Positions 7,987 to 14,022 are shown, counted from the first letter of the stretch. The stretch: DNA of 23,109 nt from an uncultured Bacilli bacterium (GCA_934085595.1 CAKOHK010000013.1:1-23109); one strand, 5' to 3'. Notes: generated from the letters alone by a model not told the origin. Numbers and translations are program-made.

Positions 7987-8786
7987 TAAAATTAGAAGAA
8001 TTATTAAATAAAGGTTTCTACTTATGTATTGATATCTTAATAGCTCTTATAGTATTAATAGTTGGATTAAAATTAATAAAGTTACTTGATAAAGGGCTAA
8101 GAAAACATCATAAAATAGATAAATTAGACCCTACAGTAAAAAGTTTTATGATAAGTGGTATTAGCATATCACTAAGAATATTATTAATAGTAATAGTAGC
8201 AAGTATAGTAGGACTTCCAACAACATCTTTAATAACTATAATAGGTTCTTGTGGAGTAACAATAGGTTTAGCACTTCAAGGAGGACTTTCTAATCTAGCA
8301 GGTGGTATTATTATATTATTATTTAAACCATTTAAAGAAGGAGATTATATAGAAAGTAATGGTAAAGAAGGAAAAGTAAAAAACATAAATATATTCTACA
8401 CAACAATAACAACATATGATAATAAGAATATTGAATTACCTAATGGAACACTATCTAATAGTAATATAACTAACTATACAGCAAACCCAAAAAGAAGATT
8501 AGATTTAGAGTTTGAAGTTGGTTATAATAGTAAAATAGATAAAGTTAAAAAAGTAATAAAAGAAGTTATAGATAATGAAGAATTAATATTAAAAGATGAA
8601 CCTGTTACTATTAGGTTAAGTAAACATGGTTCAAGTAGTTTAGTTTTTGCTGTTAAAGTTTGGACTAAAACAGAAAATTATTATGATGTATTATTTAATT
8701 TAGAAGAGAATATTAAAGAAACATTTGATAAAAATAAAATAGAAATCCCATATTCACAATTAGATGTACATTTAAAAAATAAATAA
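7983..8786 (+). CDS. mscS: Small-conductance mechanosensitive channel (MscS family)
   Basis: 267 residues, near the 286 of E. coli MscS. It opens under membrane tension to release solutes on osmotic downshock. Three N-terminal membrane segments lie at about 12-30, 58-80 and 85-115. The pore-lining third segment and the start of the beta domain read VTIGLALQGGLSNLAGG followed by FKPFKEGDYIE, the best conserved MscS region. The rest is the cytoplasmic alpha/beta cage. It is translationally coupled to the coiled-coil protein and followed by a terminator, which also marks the last host sequence before the integrated element. Confidence 0.93.
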   Translation: MIKLEELLNKGFYLCIDILIALIVLIVGLKLIKLLDKGLRKHHKIDKLDPTVKSFMISGISISLRILLIVIVASIVGLPTTSLITIIGSCGVTIGLALQGGLSNLAGGIIILLFKPFKEGDYIESNGKEGKVKNINIFYTTITTYDNKNIELPNGTLSNSNITNYTANPKRRLDLEFEVGYNSKIDKVKKVIKEVIDNEELILKDEPVTIRLSKHGSSSLVFAVKVWTKTENYYDVLFNLEENIKETFDKNKIEIPYSQLDVHLKNK

Positions 8787-8799
8787 AAAAACAAACAAA

Positions 8800-8825
8800 A
8801 ACCCATGAAAATGGGTTAATTTTTA
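8800..8825. terminator. Bidirectional terminator after mscS
   Basis: Stem AACCCAT (8800-8806) and ATGGGTT (8811-8817) with a GAAA loop. A T-rich run follows on the plus strand and an A-rich run precedes it, so it also works on the minus strand. Before element insertion it was probably the terminator of tRNA-Ser as well. Confidence 0.75.
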
Positions 8826-8844
8826 TTATGGCGGAGACAGAGAG
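8824..8844. repeat. Left attachment-site repeat
   Basis: 21-bp copy of the tRNA-Ser 3' end, starting TATTATGG and ending CAGAGAG, identical to 11283-11303. The sequences diverge immediately on both sides. Confidence 0.8.
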
Positions 8845-8936
8845 TATTAATAGGTACTTTAATAGGTGTAAGTTCATACAAATACAATAATCCTAAATTA
8901 AACGAAGAAGAACTAGAAAAAGAGTTGGAGGATTAA
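8844..8936 (+). pseudogene. 3' end of a phage gene cut at the attachment site
   Basis: An open frame emerges from the attachment repeat and reads VLIGTLIGVSSYKYNNPK, then an acidic tail EEELEKELED and TAA 8934-8936. A hydrophobic patch followed by a charged tail, just before an endolysin, is typical of a holin-like or lysis-cassette protein, but the N-terminal part is missing so this is only a suggestion. The stop lies 1 nt before the endolysin start, as expected for a phage lysis operon. Confidence 0.45.
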
Positions 8937-8937
8937 T

Positions 8938-9540
8938 ATGAGCTATAAAGCATTAACAAAAGAGAATTGCAAAGATTTTAAAAACTTTAAATATAAAGAG
9001 TTTAAGTGTCACTGTAAGGGCAGATATTGCAATGGCTATCCTGTAGCATTTAGTTATGAACTAGCTAAAAACTTACAAAGAGTAAGAGATCATTTTGGAA
9101 AATCATTAATTATAACAAGTCCGATTAGATGTCAAAAATGGAATGACATGCAAAAGGGCAGTATTAAAAATTTAAGGCATACGAAGGGGCGGGGAACTGA
9201 TTTTTACATTAAAGGCGTTTCTTATAAGAACTTATATAATTATGTAAAAACCTTGCCATACTTTCATTACGCTTATGAAACTGGCACTAATGTGATTCAT
9301 TATGACATTACACCACCAAAAGATAGTAAATACAATCTTACAAGATTACTTAAAAAAGGCTGCAAGGGTAATGATGTAAAATAGCTTCAAAAATTAGTTG
9401 AAACTAATGCTGATGGTATTTTTGGAAAAAATACTAGAAATGCCTTTGTTAAGTTTCAAAAATCTAAAGGATTAACATCCGATGGAATCGTTGGCAAAAA
9501 TACAGCTCATGCATTAGGTTGGATATTTCAAGGTAAATAA
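8938..9540 (+). pseudogene. Phage endolysin: M15-type peptidase plus peptidoglycan-binding domain, interrupted by TAG
   Basis: ATG 8938 follows TTGGAGG. Residues 1-148 form a peptidase M15-type domain (D,D- or L,D-carboxypeptidase that cuts peptide cross-links of the wall), with the expected zinc ligands His81 and Asp88 in RHTKGRGTD and His121 with Asp123 in VIHYD. The frame then meets TAG at 9382-9384 and continues without other stops to TAA 9538-9540, giving 51 more residues with a PG_binding_1 repeat (NADGIFGKNTRNAFVKFQ and SDGIVGKNTAHALG). The usual residue at the TAG would be Gln (DVKQLQ), so one CAG to TAG change explains it. The peptidase domain alone may still be made. A strong terminator follows. 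Confidence 0.8.
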
Positions 9541-9545
9541 AAATA

Positions 9546-9594
9546 AGAGAACTGAATAAACTAGTTAATAGCTAGTATCTGGTTCTCTTTTTTT
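9546..9594 (+). terminator. Terminator after the endolysin
   Basis: Outer stem AGAGAACT (9546-9553) with GGTTCTCT (9581-9588), an inner stem ACTAG/CTAGT, then a T run to 9594. Confidence 0.8.
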
Positions 9595-9655
9595 ATTTTG
9601 TCATAAAATATAGTAATAAACTATTGATGTAAACATAAAAAATATGATAGAATAC

Positions 9656-9676
9656 ATATCAAATCTGTGATATAAT
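9656..9676 (+). promoter_or_regulatory. Promoter and possible operator of the Panacea module
   Basis: TATAAT (9671-9676) with extended TGA. An inverted repeat ATATCA (9656-9661) and TGATAT (9668-9673), spaced by 6 nt, overlaps the -10, which would suit autorepression by the antitoxin or its complex. A second possible promoter is TTGATG (9624-9629) with TAGAAT (9648-9653). Confidence 0.45.
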
Positions 9677-9720
9677 CATTTTAGAATAGGATATACCGCA
9701 GATGATGTGGGGTGAATGGG

Positions 9721-10230
9721 ATGAAAGGTATTTTTAAAACAATGGATTTTGCTGAATATATAGTAGATAGGTATTTGAAAAAAAACTTTGTTGAAATTTC
9801 AGCAATAAAATTACAGAAAGCTTTATATTTCTTATTTGCATATTGGGGAGCATATATCAGAAATGCTAAAGTAGGCGAAACGGAAGAAAAAACATTATCA
9901 AATTATAGTGAATATTTATTTGATGATGATATTTATGCGTGGACATATGGCCCTGTAGTCAAAACAATTTACGATGCTTTTAAATCTGGGAAACTACAAG
10001 GAAGTATAACTAGAGAAAGTTCTAAAATTTTTAATAATGATAAATATTTAGAAAGCAATATAAATGGACTAATGGATGAATTATTTGAATTAAGCGATTT
10101 CAAATTAGTTGGTATGGCTCATTTAGATGAGTGCTGGAAAAAGAATTATAATCCTAGTGCTAGAATACATAACAAAGTGATAGATAAGGAAGACATCATC
10201 AATGAGTATGCATATAAAATCTTGCAATAG
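9721..10230 (+). CDS. Panacea-domain (DUF4065/SocA-like) antitoxin
   Basis: 169 residues from ATG 9721, with a GGGGTG ribosome site 6 nt upstream; an in-frame GTG at 9712 overlaps that site and is not used here. Hallmarks of the family are the KLQKALYFLFAYWGAY helix and the DDIYAWTYGPVVKTIYDAF segment (family pattern LQKLLYFAQG and AWxxGPVVPxVY). Panacea proteins are known antitoxins that neutralise many unrelated toxins and often sit on mobile elements. The next gene starts 29 nt before this one ends, as expected for a coupled toxin-antitoxin pair. It ends with TAG. Family call is firm; the antitoxin role is inferred from family and context. Confidence 0.85.
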   Translation: MKGIFKTMDFAEYIVDRYLKKNFVEISAIKLQKALYFLFAYWGAYIRNAKVGETEEKTLSNYSEYLFDDDIYAWTYGPVVKTIYDAFKSGKLQGSITRESSKIFNNDKYLESNINGLMDELFELSDFKLVGMAHLDECWKKNYNPSARIHNKVIDKEDIINEYAYKILQ

Positions 10231-10768
10231 CATAAAGATTACAAACACTAATAATATAAAAAGAGATTTTTTAGGTAAAGATACACTAACTACTAAAGAT
10301 TTTAAATTAGAGATGGATGAGGCTTTAAATTCAGTAAATTCAGAGGAATTACTTTTTACAAATATGTTAAAATCTAAAAGAGATGATTACTATAAATTTA
10401 TCAGAGGAATCTACTTTGCAAGTAAAAACAATCGATTAGAACTAATTAACGAATTTAATATTGAAAATTTAATATATAAAAATGAAAAAAATAGGAAGAG
10501 AGTTTTTAATATTTTAAATTTAACTCATAACAATAAGTTTACTGAAATGCCTAATATGATTAAATGCAAACATGCAACCAATAAAGCGTTTCAATTTCTA
10601 ATTGAATGGATTGATGCAAGCACAGCTAGAATAAACCTAATAGATGTTCACCATTTGGTATTCCCAGCAAAGGATGTAGAACGCAAAGAAAAATATGTTA
10701 ATAAGAAAGCAAAATATGATGCGGTAAAATATTTTGAAATAAACTTATCGGAGATTAAAGATAATTAA
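10202..10768 (+). CDS. Unrecognised protein, candidate toxin partner of the Panacea antitoxin
   Basis: 188 residues, overlapping the antitoxin gene by 29 nt; AAGGAAG lies about 10 nt before ATG 10202. No signal peptide or membrane segment. It is charged and helical in the first 150 residues (ELLFTNMLKSKRDDYYKFIR, EFNIENLIYKNEKNRKRVF). It then has LIDVHHLVFPAKDVERKEK, where the paired His in a hydrophobic setting could be catalytic or metal-binding, and ends in a Lys-rich helix. I know no family with this pattern. By position it should be the toxin of the module. Its 3' end overlaps the convergent HNH gene by 24 nt. Confidence 0.7.
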   Translation: MSMHIKSCNSIKITNTNNIKRDFLGKDTLTTKDFKLEMDEALNSVNSEELLFTNMLKSKRDDYYKFIRGIYFASKNNRLELINEFNIENLIYKNEKNRKRVFNILNLTHNNKFTEMPNMIKCKHATNKAFQFLIEWIDASTARINLIDVHHLVFPAKDVERKEKYVNKKAKYDAVKYFEINLSEIKDN

Positions 10769-11195
10769 TTTTAAACACATAATAAACTTTAACTCAGGAT
10801 AATTACGTACAAATAGTAATTGTCCTTTTTTATGCAACGAATCGATTAAATTGGCATCTTTATGGCACTTTCTATGACAATTTTCACAAACAGGTATAAA
10901 TAGCCCATACTTAATAGAATTGCTTCTATTTCGCCCGTAAAACACTTCGTGAAGATGAACTTTCTTGCCGCCACACAAATAACATATATTTAAATTATCT
11001 GTGAATAGTGATTTAGTTCTACTTTTATCCAATTTAGATTGCTCAGTAGTTCTATTATTTATCTTTTTATATTGTTTATATTCTTTACTATCACACTCTC
11101 TATAGCAATTAAAAGATACTTCTTTTTTTTAAGAGGGTACAGTAACAATATTTCTTATTCTTTTTACTTCTAATTTTAAAGTATTTGCATTTCAT
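10745..11195 (-). pseudogene. Phage-type HNH protein with a poly(A) frameshift
   Basis: Reading the minus strand from ATG 11195 gives MKCKYFKIRSKKNKKYCYCT then LLKK, where a run of eight A (11123-11130) throws the frame. With seven A it continues EVSFNCYRECDSKEYKQYKK into a 95-residue part with CYLCGG, HLHEVFYGRNRS and CENCHRKCH, which is a zinc-bound HNH/NinG-like fold found in many phages. So one extra A separates an intact-looking gene from a broken one. Transcriptional slippage on A8 could restore some product. The function in phages is usually nicking or packaging/recombination; not assigned here. Confidence 0.65.
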
Positions 11196-11249
11196 TAATC
11201 TAATTTCTTTCAAAATAGTACCTAAATAGTACCTAAAATTAGATTAATG
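11193..11249. repeat. 14-bp inverted repeat enclosing an 11-bp tandem repeat
   Basis: CATTAATCTAATTT (11193-11206) and AAATTAGATTAATG (11236-11249) are perfect inverted copies. Between them AAATAGTACCT occurs twice (11213-11223 and 11224-11234). The set sits 34 bp inside the right attachment repeat, where integrase or excisionase arm sites are expected. The left arm overlaps the HNH start codon. Confidence 0.7.
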
Positions 11250-11253
11250 CATT

Positions 11254-11273
11254 AAAAAACCCTAAATATAGGG
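11254..11273 (-). terminator. tRNA-Ser terminator
   Basis: On the minus strand the stem CCCTA/TAGGG (11260-11264 and 11269-11273) with a 4-nt loop is followed by six T. It lies inside the element, so the element has replaced the original tRNA terminator. Confidence 0.7.
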
Positions 11274-11282
11274 CATTTCTTA

Positions 11283-11303
11283 TATTATGGCGGAGACAGA
11301 GAG
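11283..11303. repeat. Right attachment-site repeat
   Basis: Second copy of the 21-bp repeat, covering the CCA, discriminator and acceptor/T-stem end of tRNA-Ser. Confidence 0.8.
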
Positions 11304-11378
11304 ATTCGAACTCTCGCACCAGTTTCCCGATCTACACCCTTAGCAGGGGCGCCTCTTCAACCACTTGAGTATGTCTCC
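11288..11378 (-). tRNA. trnS: tRNA-Ser (anticodon GCU)
   Basis: 91 nt including an encoded CCA (plus-strand TGG at 11288-11290). The acceptor arms GGAGACA and TGTCTCC pair, the discriminator is G, the T loop is TTCGAAT, and a long variable arm is present as in all tRNA-Ser. The anticodon loop reads CTGCTAA, giving GCU, which decodes AGC and AGU. Its 3' end is the target of the integrated element. Confidence 0.95.
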
Positions 11379-11391
11379 AGTTACATGATTA

Positions 11392-11420
11392 ATAATACAT
11401 TAAAAATAAAAGGAAGTCAA
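11392..11420 (-). promoter_or_regulatory. tRNA-Ser promoter (minus strand)
   Basis: Minus-strand TTGACT (11415-11420), 17-nt spacer, TATTAT (11392-11397), placed 14 bp before the tRNA. Confidence 0.75.
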
Positions 11421-11461
11421 GCATATTTTTAAAAAAAATATAACAAACGAACATTTGCTAC

Positions 11462-11502
11462 TTGACGGGGGGGGGGGGGTACCCTATGATATAATTCTAA
11501 TA
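11462..11502 (+). promoter_or_regulatory. Promoter with a 13-G tract in its spacer
   Basis: -35 TTGACG (11462-11467) runs straight into a homopolymer of 13 G (11467-11479), then TACCC, then two overlapping -10 candidates: TATGAT (11485-11490, spacer exactly 17) and TATAAT with extended TGA (11490-11495, spacer 22). G-tract length changes would shift the spacing, as in known phase-variable promoters of other bacteria. A run of 13 G in a genome this AT-rich is not expected by chance. Confidence 0.8.
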
Positions 11503-11519
11503 TAAGAAGGTATATCAAG

Positions 11520-13079
11520 ATGAATATAAGAGAAAATGTAATATATTATATAAAGAAAAACATTTTTATAGTTTTAGTGTTAATTGGACTTTGTCCAGTA
11601 CTAGCATTAAGTTATGCAAAGTTTACTATAAATAGTGAAAGTTATAGAAGCAATGAAATGTATATTTCAGAACTTTTGTATTCTATAAAAATTGATAATA
11701 AAAATACTTATACTATAGATATAGAACCAGGTGAAACAGAACATACTATAGAAATAACGAGTTTATCTGGAATAAGTACTAATTATAAACTAGCATATTT
11801 AAATAATAATAACTTAGAAGTTAGGTACGCAAGTGATTATATGGATGCATCATTTGGTGGTATTATAATGACAAGAATAATATCGCTTACAATTAAAAAT
11901 AAAAGTAATGAAAAACAAACATTATCACTTATGGTATTTGGAGGATATTCATTTAATGAAATAGACAAAATTAAAGTACTTGATACATATACAGAAATAG
12001 ATACAAATTATTTACATTATGATTATGAAACAACAGCTTTATATGTAGATAATACAAGAGTAGATAAACTTGATAGTAGCAAAAGATATAGTCTTGTAAG
12101 TTATACATGTAGTAATGATGTCACAGTAGAATATAATAGTGATACGAGAAAAATATTAGTTGATGGAGATAAACAAACGAAATGCAGTTTGTATTTTGAA
12201 GAATTGAAAATAACAATAGCACAATACTTAATAGATAATTATAGTACGTTAGGTTTAACAAAAATAGACCAAACAGCAACAGGTAACCAAACTTATGCAA
12301 CAACAGAATATAGATATCAAGGCAAAACGCCAAACAACTACATAACATTTAATGGTGAAACAGGAGTATGGAGAATAATTGGAGTATTCGAAGTAGAAAC
12401 ACCACAAAGTGATGGAACATATACAAAAGAAAATAAAGTCAAATTGGTAAGGGATCGCATTGGGAATGATTACTGGAACACGACTAATTCAGCAACAAAC
12501 TATAATGACTGGACAACAGCAACACTAATGAAAACATTAAATAGTGGAGACTACTACAATAAAACAGGTACGTACGCAAATAATGGTTTAACCAGTACTG
12601 CAAAAAGCCAAATAAGCTCAACAAAATGGTACTTAGGTAACATAACGTGGAATAATGGCTATGGAAATACAAAAGAAATATATACACAAGAAAGAAGTAC
12701 TAGTGCATGGAGTGGTAATAGTCAGACATGGGATGGAAAAGTAGCACTAATATATCCAAGTGATTATATGTATGCAAGTAGTGCATGTTATAATAATAAC
12801 ACAATGAAAGGTTATAATAGTTCTGATTCAAGCAAAGACTATAGTAGTGAAACATGTAAAAGTACAAACTGGTTATTAGATACGAACATGTGGCTTTGGG
12901 CCGTGTCGCCTAGTTCTAACTTTTCGCACAATGCGATGTATGTGGGCAGTTCCGGTACTGTGAGCTACCACAGTACGGCTTACAGCTCCGGCGGCTTGCG
13001 TCAGTCCTTATATCTTGATTCCAGCGCAAAGTACATAGGAGGAGATGGTACTGCAGAAAAGGCGTATGAGATAGAATAG
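11520..13079 (+). CDS. Exported surface protein with a GC-rich variable-like C-terminal domain
   Basis: 519 residues; AGAAGG lies 9 nt before ATG 11520. An N-terminal basic stretch and a hydrophobic segment (about residues 16-32, FIVLVLIGLCPVLALSYA) make a signal peptide or anchor. Residues 33-230 look like beta-rich extracellular domains. Residues 230-519 are rich in Asn, Thr, Ser, Tyr and Trp (WRIIGVF, DYWNTT, WLLDTNMWLWAVSP) and end with YIGGDGTAEKAYEIE; this matches my memory of DUF6273-like domains in gut Bacillota surface proteins. Codons for residues 460-504 are sharply GC-rich (28 of 45 end in G or C by my count) while the rest of the gene is AT-rich. There is no LPXTG sortase motif. 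Expression is probably switched by the G-tract promoter. The binding partner is unknown. Confidence 0.8.
   Translation: MNIRENVIYYIKKNIFIVLVLIGLCPVLALSYAKFTINSESYRSNEMYISELLYSIKIDNKNTYTIDIEPGETEHTIEITSLSGISTNYKLAYLNNNNLEVRYASDYMDASFGGIIMTRIISLTIKNKSNEKQTLSLMVFGGYSFNEIDKIKVLDTYTEIDTNYLHYDYETTALYVDNTRVDKLDSSKRYSLVSYTCSNDVTVEYNSDTRKILVDGDKQTKCSLYFEELKITIAQYLIDNYSTLGLTKIDQTATGNQTYATTEYRYQGKTPNNYITFNGETGVWRIIGVFEVETPQSDGTYTKENKVKLVRDRIGNDYWNTTNSATNYNDWTTATLMKTLNSGDYYNKTGTYANNGLTSTAKSQISSTKWYLGNITWNNGYGNTKEIYTQERSTSAWSGNSQTWDGKVALIYPSDYMYASSACYNNNTMKGYNSSDSSKDYSSETCKSTNWLLDTNMWLWAVSPSSNFSHNAMYVGSSGTVSYHSTAYSSGGLRQSLYLDSSAKYIGGDGTAEKAYEIE
12897..13034 (+). other. GC-rich variable-region-like block in the surface protein gene
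   Basis: GC is 62 of 120 bases for 12901-13020 (about 52%) against 17 of 60 just upstream (12781-12840). It encodes residues 460-505, starting WAVSPSSNFSHNAMYVG, followed by alternating Ser/Tyr/His/Gly positions and GGLRQSLYL. Many codons are AAC-like (AAC, AGC, TAC, CAC, GGC), as would arise by adenine mutagenesis of AAY codons in a template. No template repeat or reverse transcriptase is in this window. Confidence 0.6.
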
Positions 13080-13303
13080 AAAGAGAAAATGTAAAGCGCC
13101 CTGCACGGTGGAACTGTATAGGCACCAAGTTATTAAGTATTAACAAACAATGGTTAAAATGGCATTTGCCTTTTAATAGGGTTAGCCACTGTGGCTGTTA
13201 TTCCACACATATTTCATCCGGTATAGAATACCTAAGTGGCTCTGACACTATAGAAGACCCATTTACAATTAAATAATTATTAAACACAAACATATTATAT
13301 ATT
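13080..13303. other. GC-raised intergenic tail with hairpins
   Basis: No gene in 224 bp. GC is about 40% from 13081 to 13260 (25, 22 and 25 per 60 bases by my count), clearly above the genome background. The shift ends near 13262. Contains a hairpin GGC-ATTT-GCC with flanking AAAA/TTTT (13155-13174) that could terminate the upstream gene, and the multi-branched structure at 13179-13260. Confidence 0.6.
13179..13260. ncRNA. Candidate structured RNA (three-way junction)
   Basis: Nested pairings on the plus strand: GGGTT (13179-13183) with GACCC (13256-13260); AGCCAC (13184-13189) with GTGGCT (13236-13241); TGTGG (13190-13194) with CCACA (13203-13207); GGTAT (13220-13224) with ATACC (13228-13232). 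All four are compatible and form an outer stem, a junction and two hairpins. No known family recognised. It might be a cis-acting RNA/DNA element of the variable cassette or a leader of yunB. Confidence 0.35.
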
Positions 13304-14020
13304 ATGAGTAGAATGAGACTTAGAAAGAAAATATATATTAATAAAAAAACTATAATAATAGTTATAATTATATCTATATTCTTTTTGGTACTTCGTTCTC
13401 TCATTTTATTTAGTAATAAAAGCAAAGAATATCTAAATAGTTTTGCAGAAAGTGAATCAGTTATAATCTCGACATCTATAATTAATAAAGCTATTAAAGA
13501 TGAAATATCTAAAGAAGATTTAAAAGAATTAACAAAAATATCAAAAGATAAAAATGGTCAAATAACAGACATAGCATATAATAATGACTTACTTAATAAA
13601 ATACTTTATAGTGTTACAAATAATATATTAGAAAGCATAAATAATCTTGAAGAAGATAATGCTGATTTATTAAACCTATCAAATTATAGTAAAGAAAATA
13701 CATTATATTATGTCCCTATAGGTGTAATATATGATATACCAGCTATAACAAATATAACTCCTAAAATACCATTTAAAATAACATTTCTAGGTACTACAGA
13801 AGTAAGTAGTGAAACAAAAGTAAAAGAGTATGGAATAAACAATTCTATAAATGAAATATCACTAAGAGTTGACATGAGTATAATGATAATATTTCCATTT
13901 ATAAGTAAAACAATAAACATATCTAAAAACATACCCTTATCAAGTAATGTAATTGAAGGTAAAATACCTAGTTACTATGGAGGTTTAATATCAAAATCAT
14001 CTAAAATATATAACTATTAA
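13304..14020 (+). CDS. yunB: Sporulation protein YunB
   Basis: 238 residues. A basic N-terminus and one membrane segment (about 14-33) are followed by an extracytoplasmic domain. The C-terminal half matches YunB closely in pattern: the IPIGV-like start YVPIGVIYDIP, PKIPFKITFLGTTEVSSETK, GINNSINEISLRVDMSIMII, then PFISKTINISKNIPLSSNVI and GKIPSYYGG. In Bacillus subtilis yunB is expressed in the mother cell under SigmaE and is needed for efficient sporulation; the molecular role is unclear. No ribosome site is visible before ATG 13304 or the in-frame ATG 13313, perhaps because the upstream cassette has replaced the original leader. yutD follows one gene later, and the two are also close in Bacillus. 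Confidence 0.88.
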   Translation: MSRMRLRKKIYINKKTIIIVIIISIFFLVLRSLILFSNKSKEYLNSFAESESVIISTSIINKAIKDEISKEDLKELTKISKDKNGQITDIAYNNDLLNKILYSVTNNILESINNLEEDNADLLNLSNYSKENTLYYVPIGVIYDIPAITNITPKIPFKITFLGTTEVSSETKVKEYGINNSINEISLRVDMSIMIIFPFISKTINISKNIPLSSNVIEGKIPSYYGGLISKSSKIYNY

Positions 14021-14022
14021 TA

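Larger units (their letters stand above)
8824..11303. mobile_element. Integrated element remnant at tRNA-Ser (about 2.5 kb)
   Basis: Bounded by a 21-bp perfect direct repeat equal to the 3' end of tRNA-Ser plus a few bases (8824-8844 and 11283-11303). Insertion at a tRNA 3' end with restoration of the tRNA is the classic tyrosine-integrase pattern. Cargo: tail of a phage gene, an endolysin with a TAG interruption, a Panacea antitoxin with an overlapping partner, and an HNH gene with a frameshift. No integrase is present, so the element is a deletion remnant or depends on an integrase elsewhere. Confidence 0.75.

Noticed and set aside
8828..8890. 20-codon frame MAETESINRYF starting in the attachment repeat
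   Set aside because: No ribosome site, and it runs in a different frame from the better phage-gene tail; a by-product of the tRNA sequence.
9382..9384. Reassignment of TAG to Gln across the whole window
   Set aside because: TAG is the natural end of the hydrolase at 1378, the Panacea gene at 10230, the surface protein at 13079 and rplA at 23004, so TAG is a stop in this host.
11440..11520. Invertible promoter flanked by inverted repeats
   Set aside because: I found no inverted repeats around the promoter and no recombinase nearby; the G tract is the better switch candidate.
12916..13146. Antisense frame across the GC-rich block
   Set aside because: It is open only because of the shifted base composition; it has no ribosome site and crosses the gene end and the structured tail.
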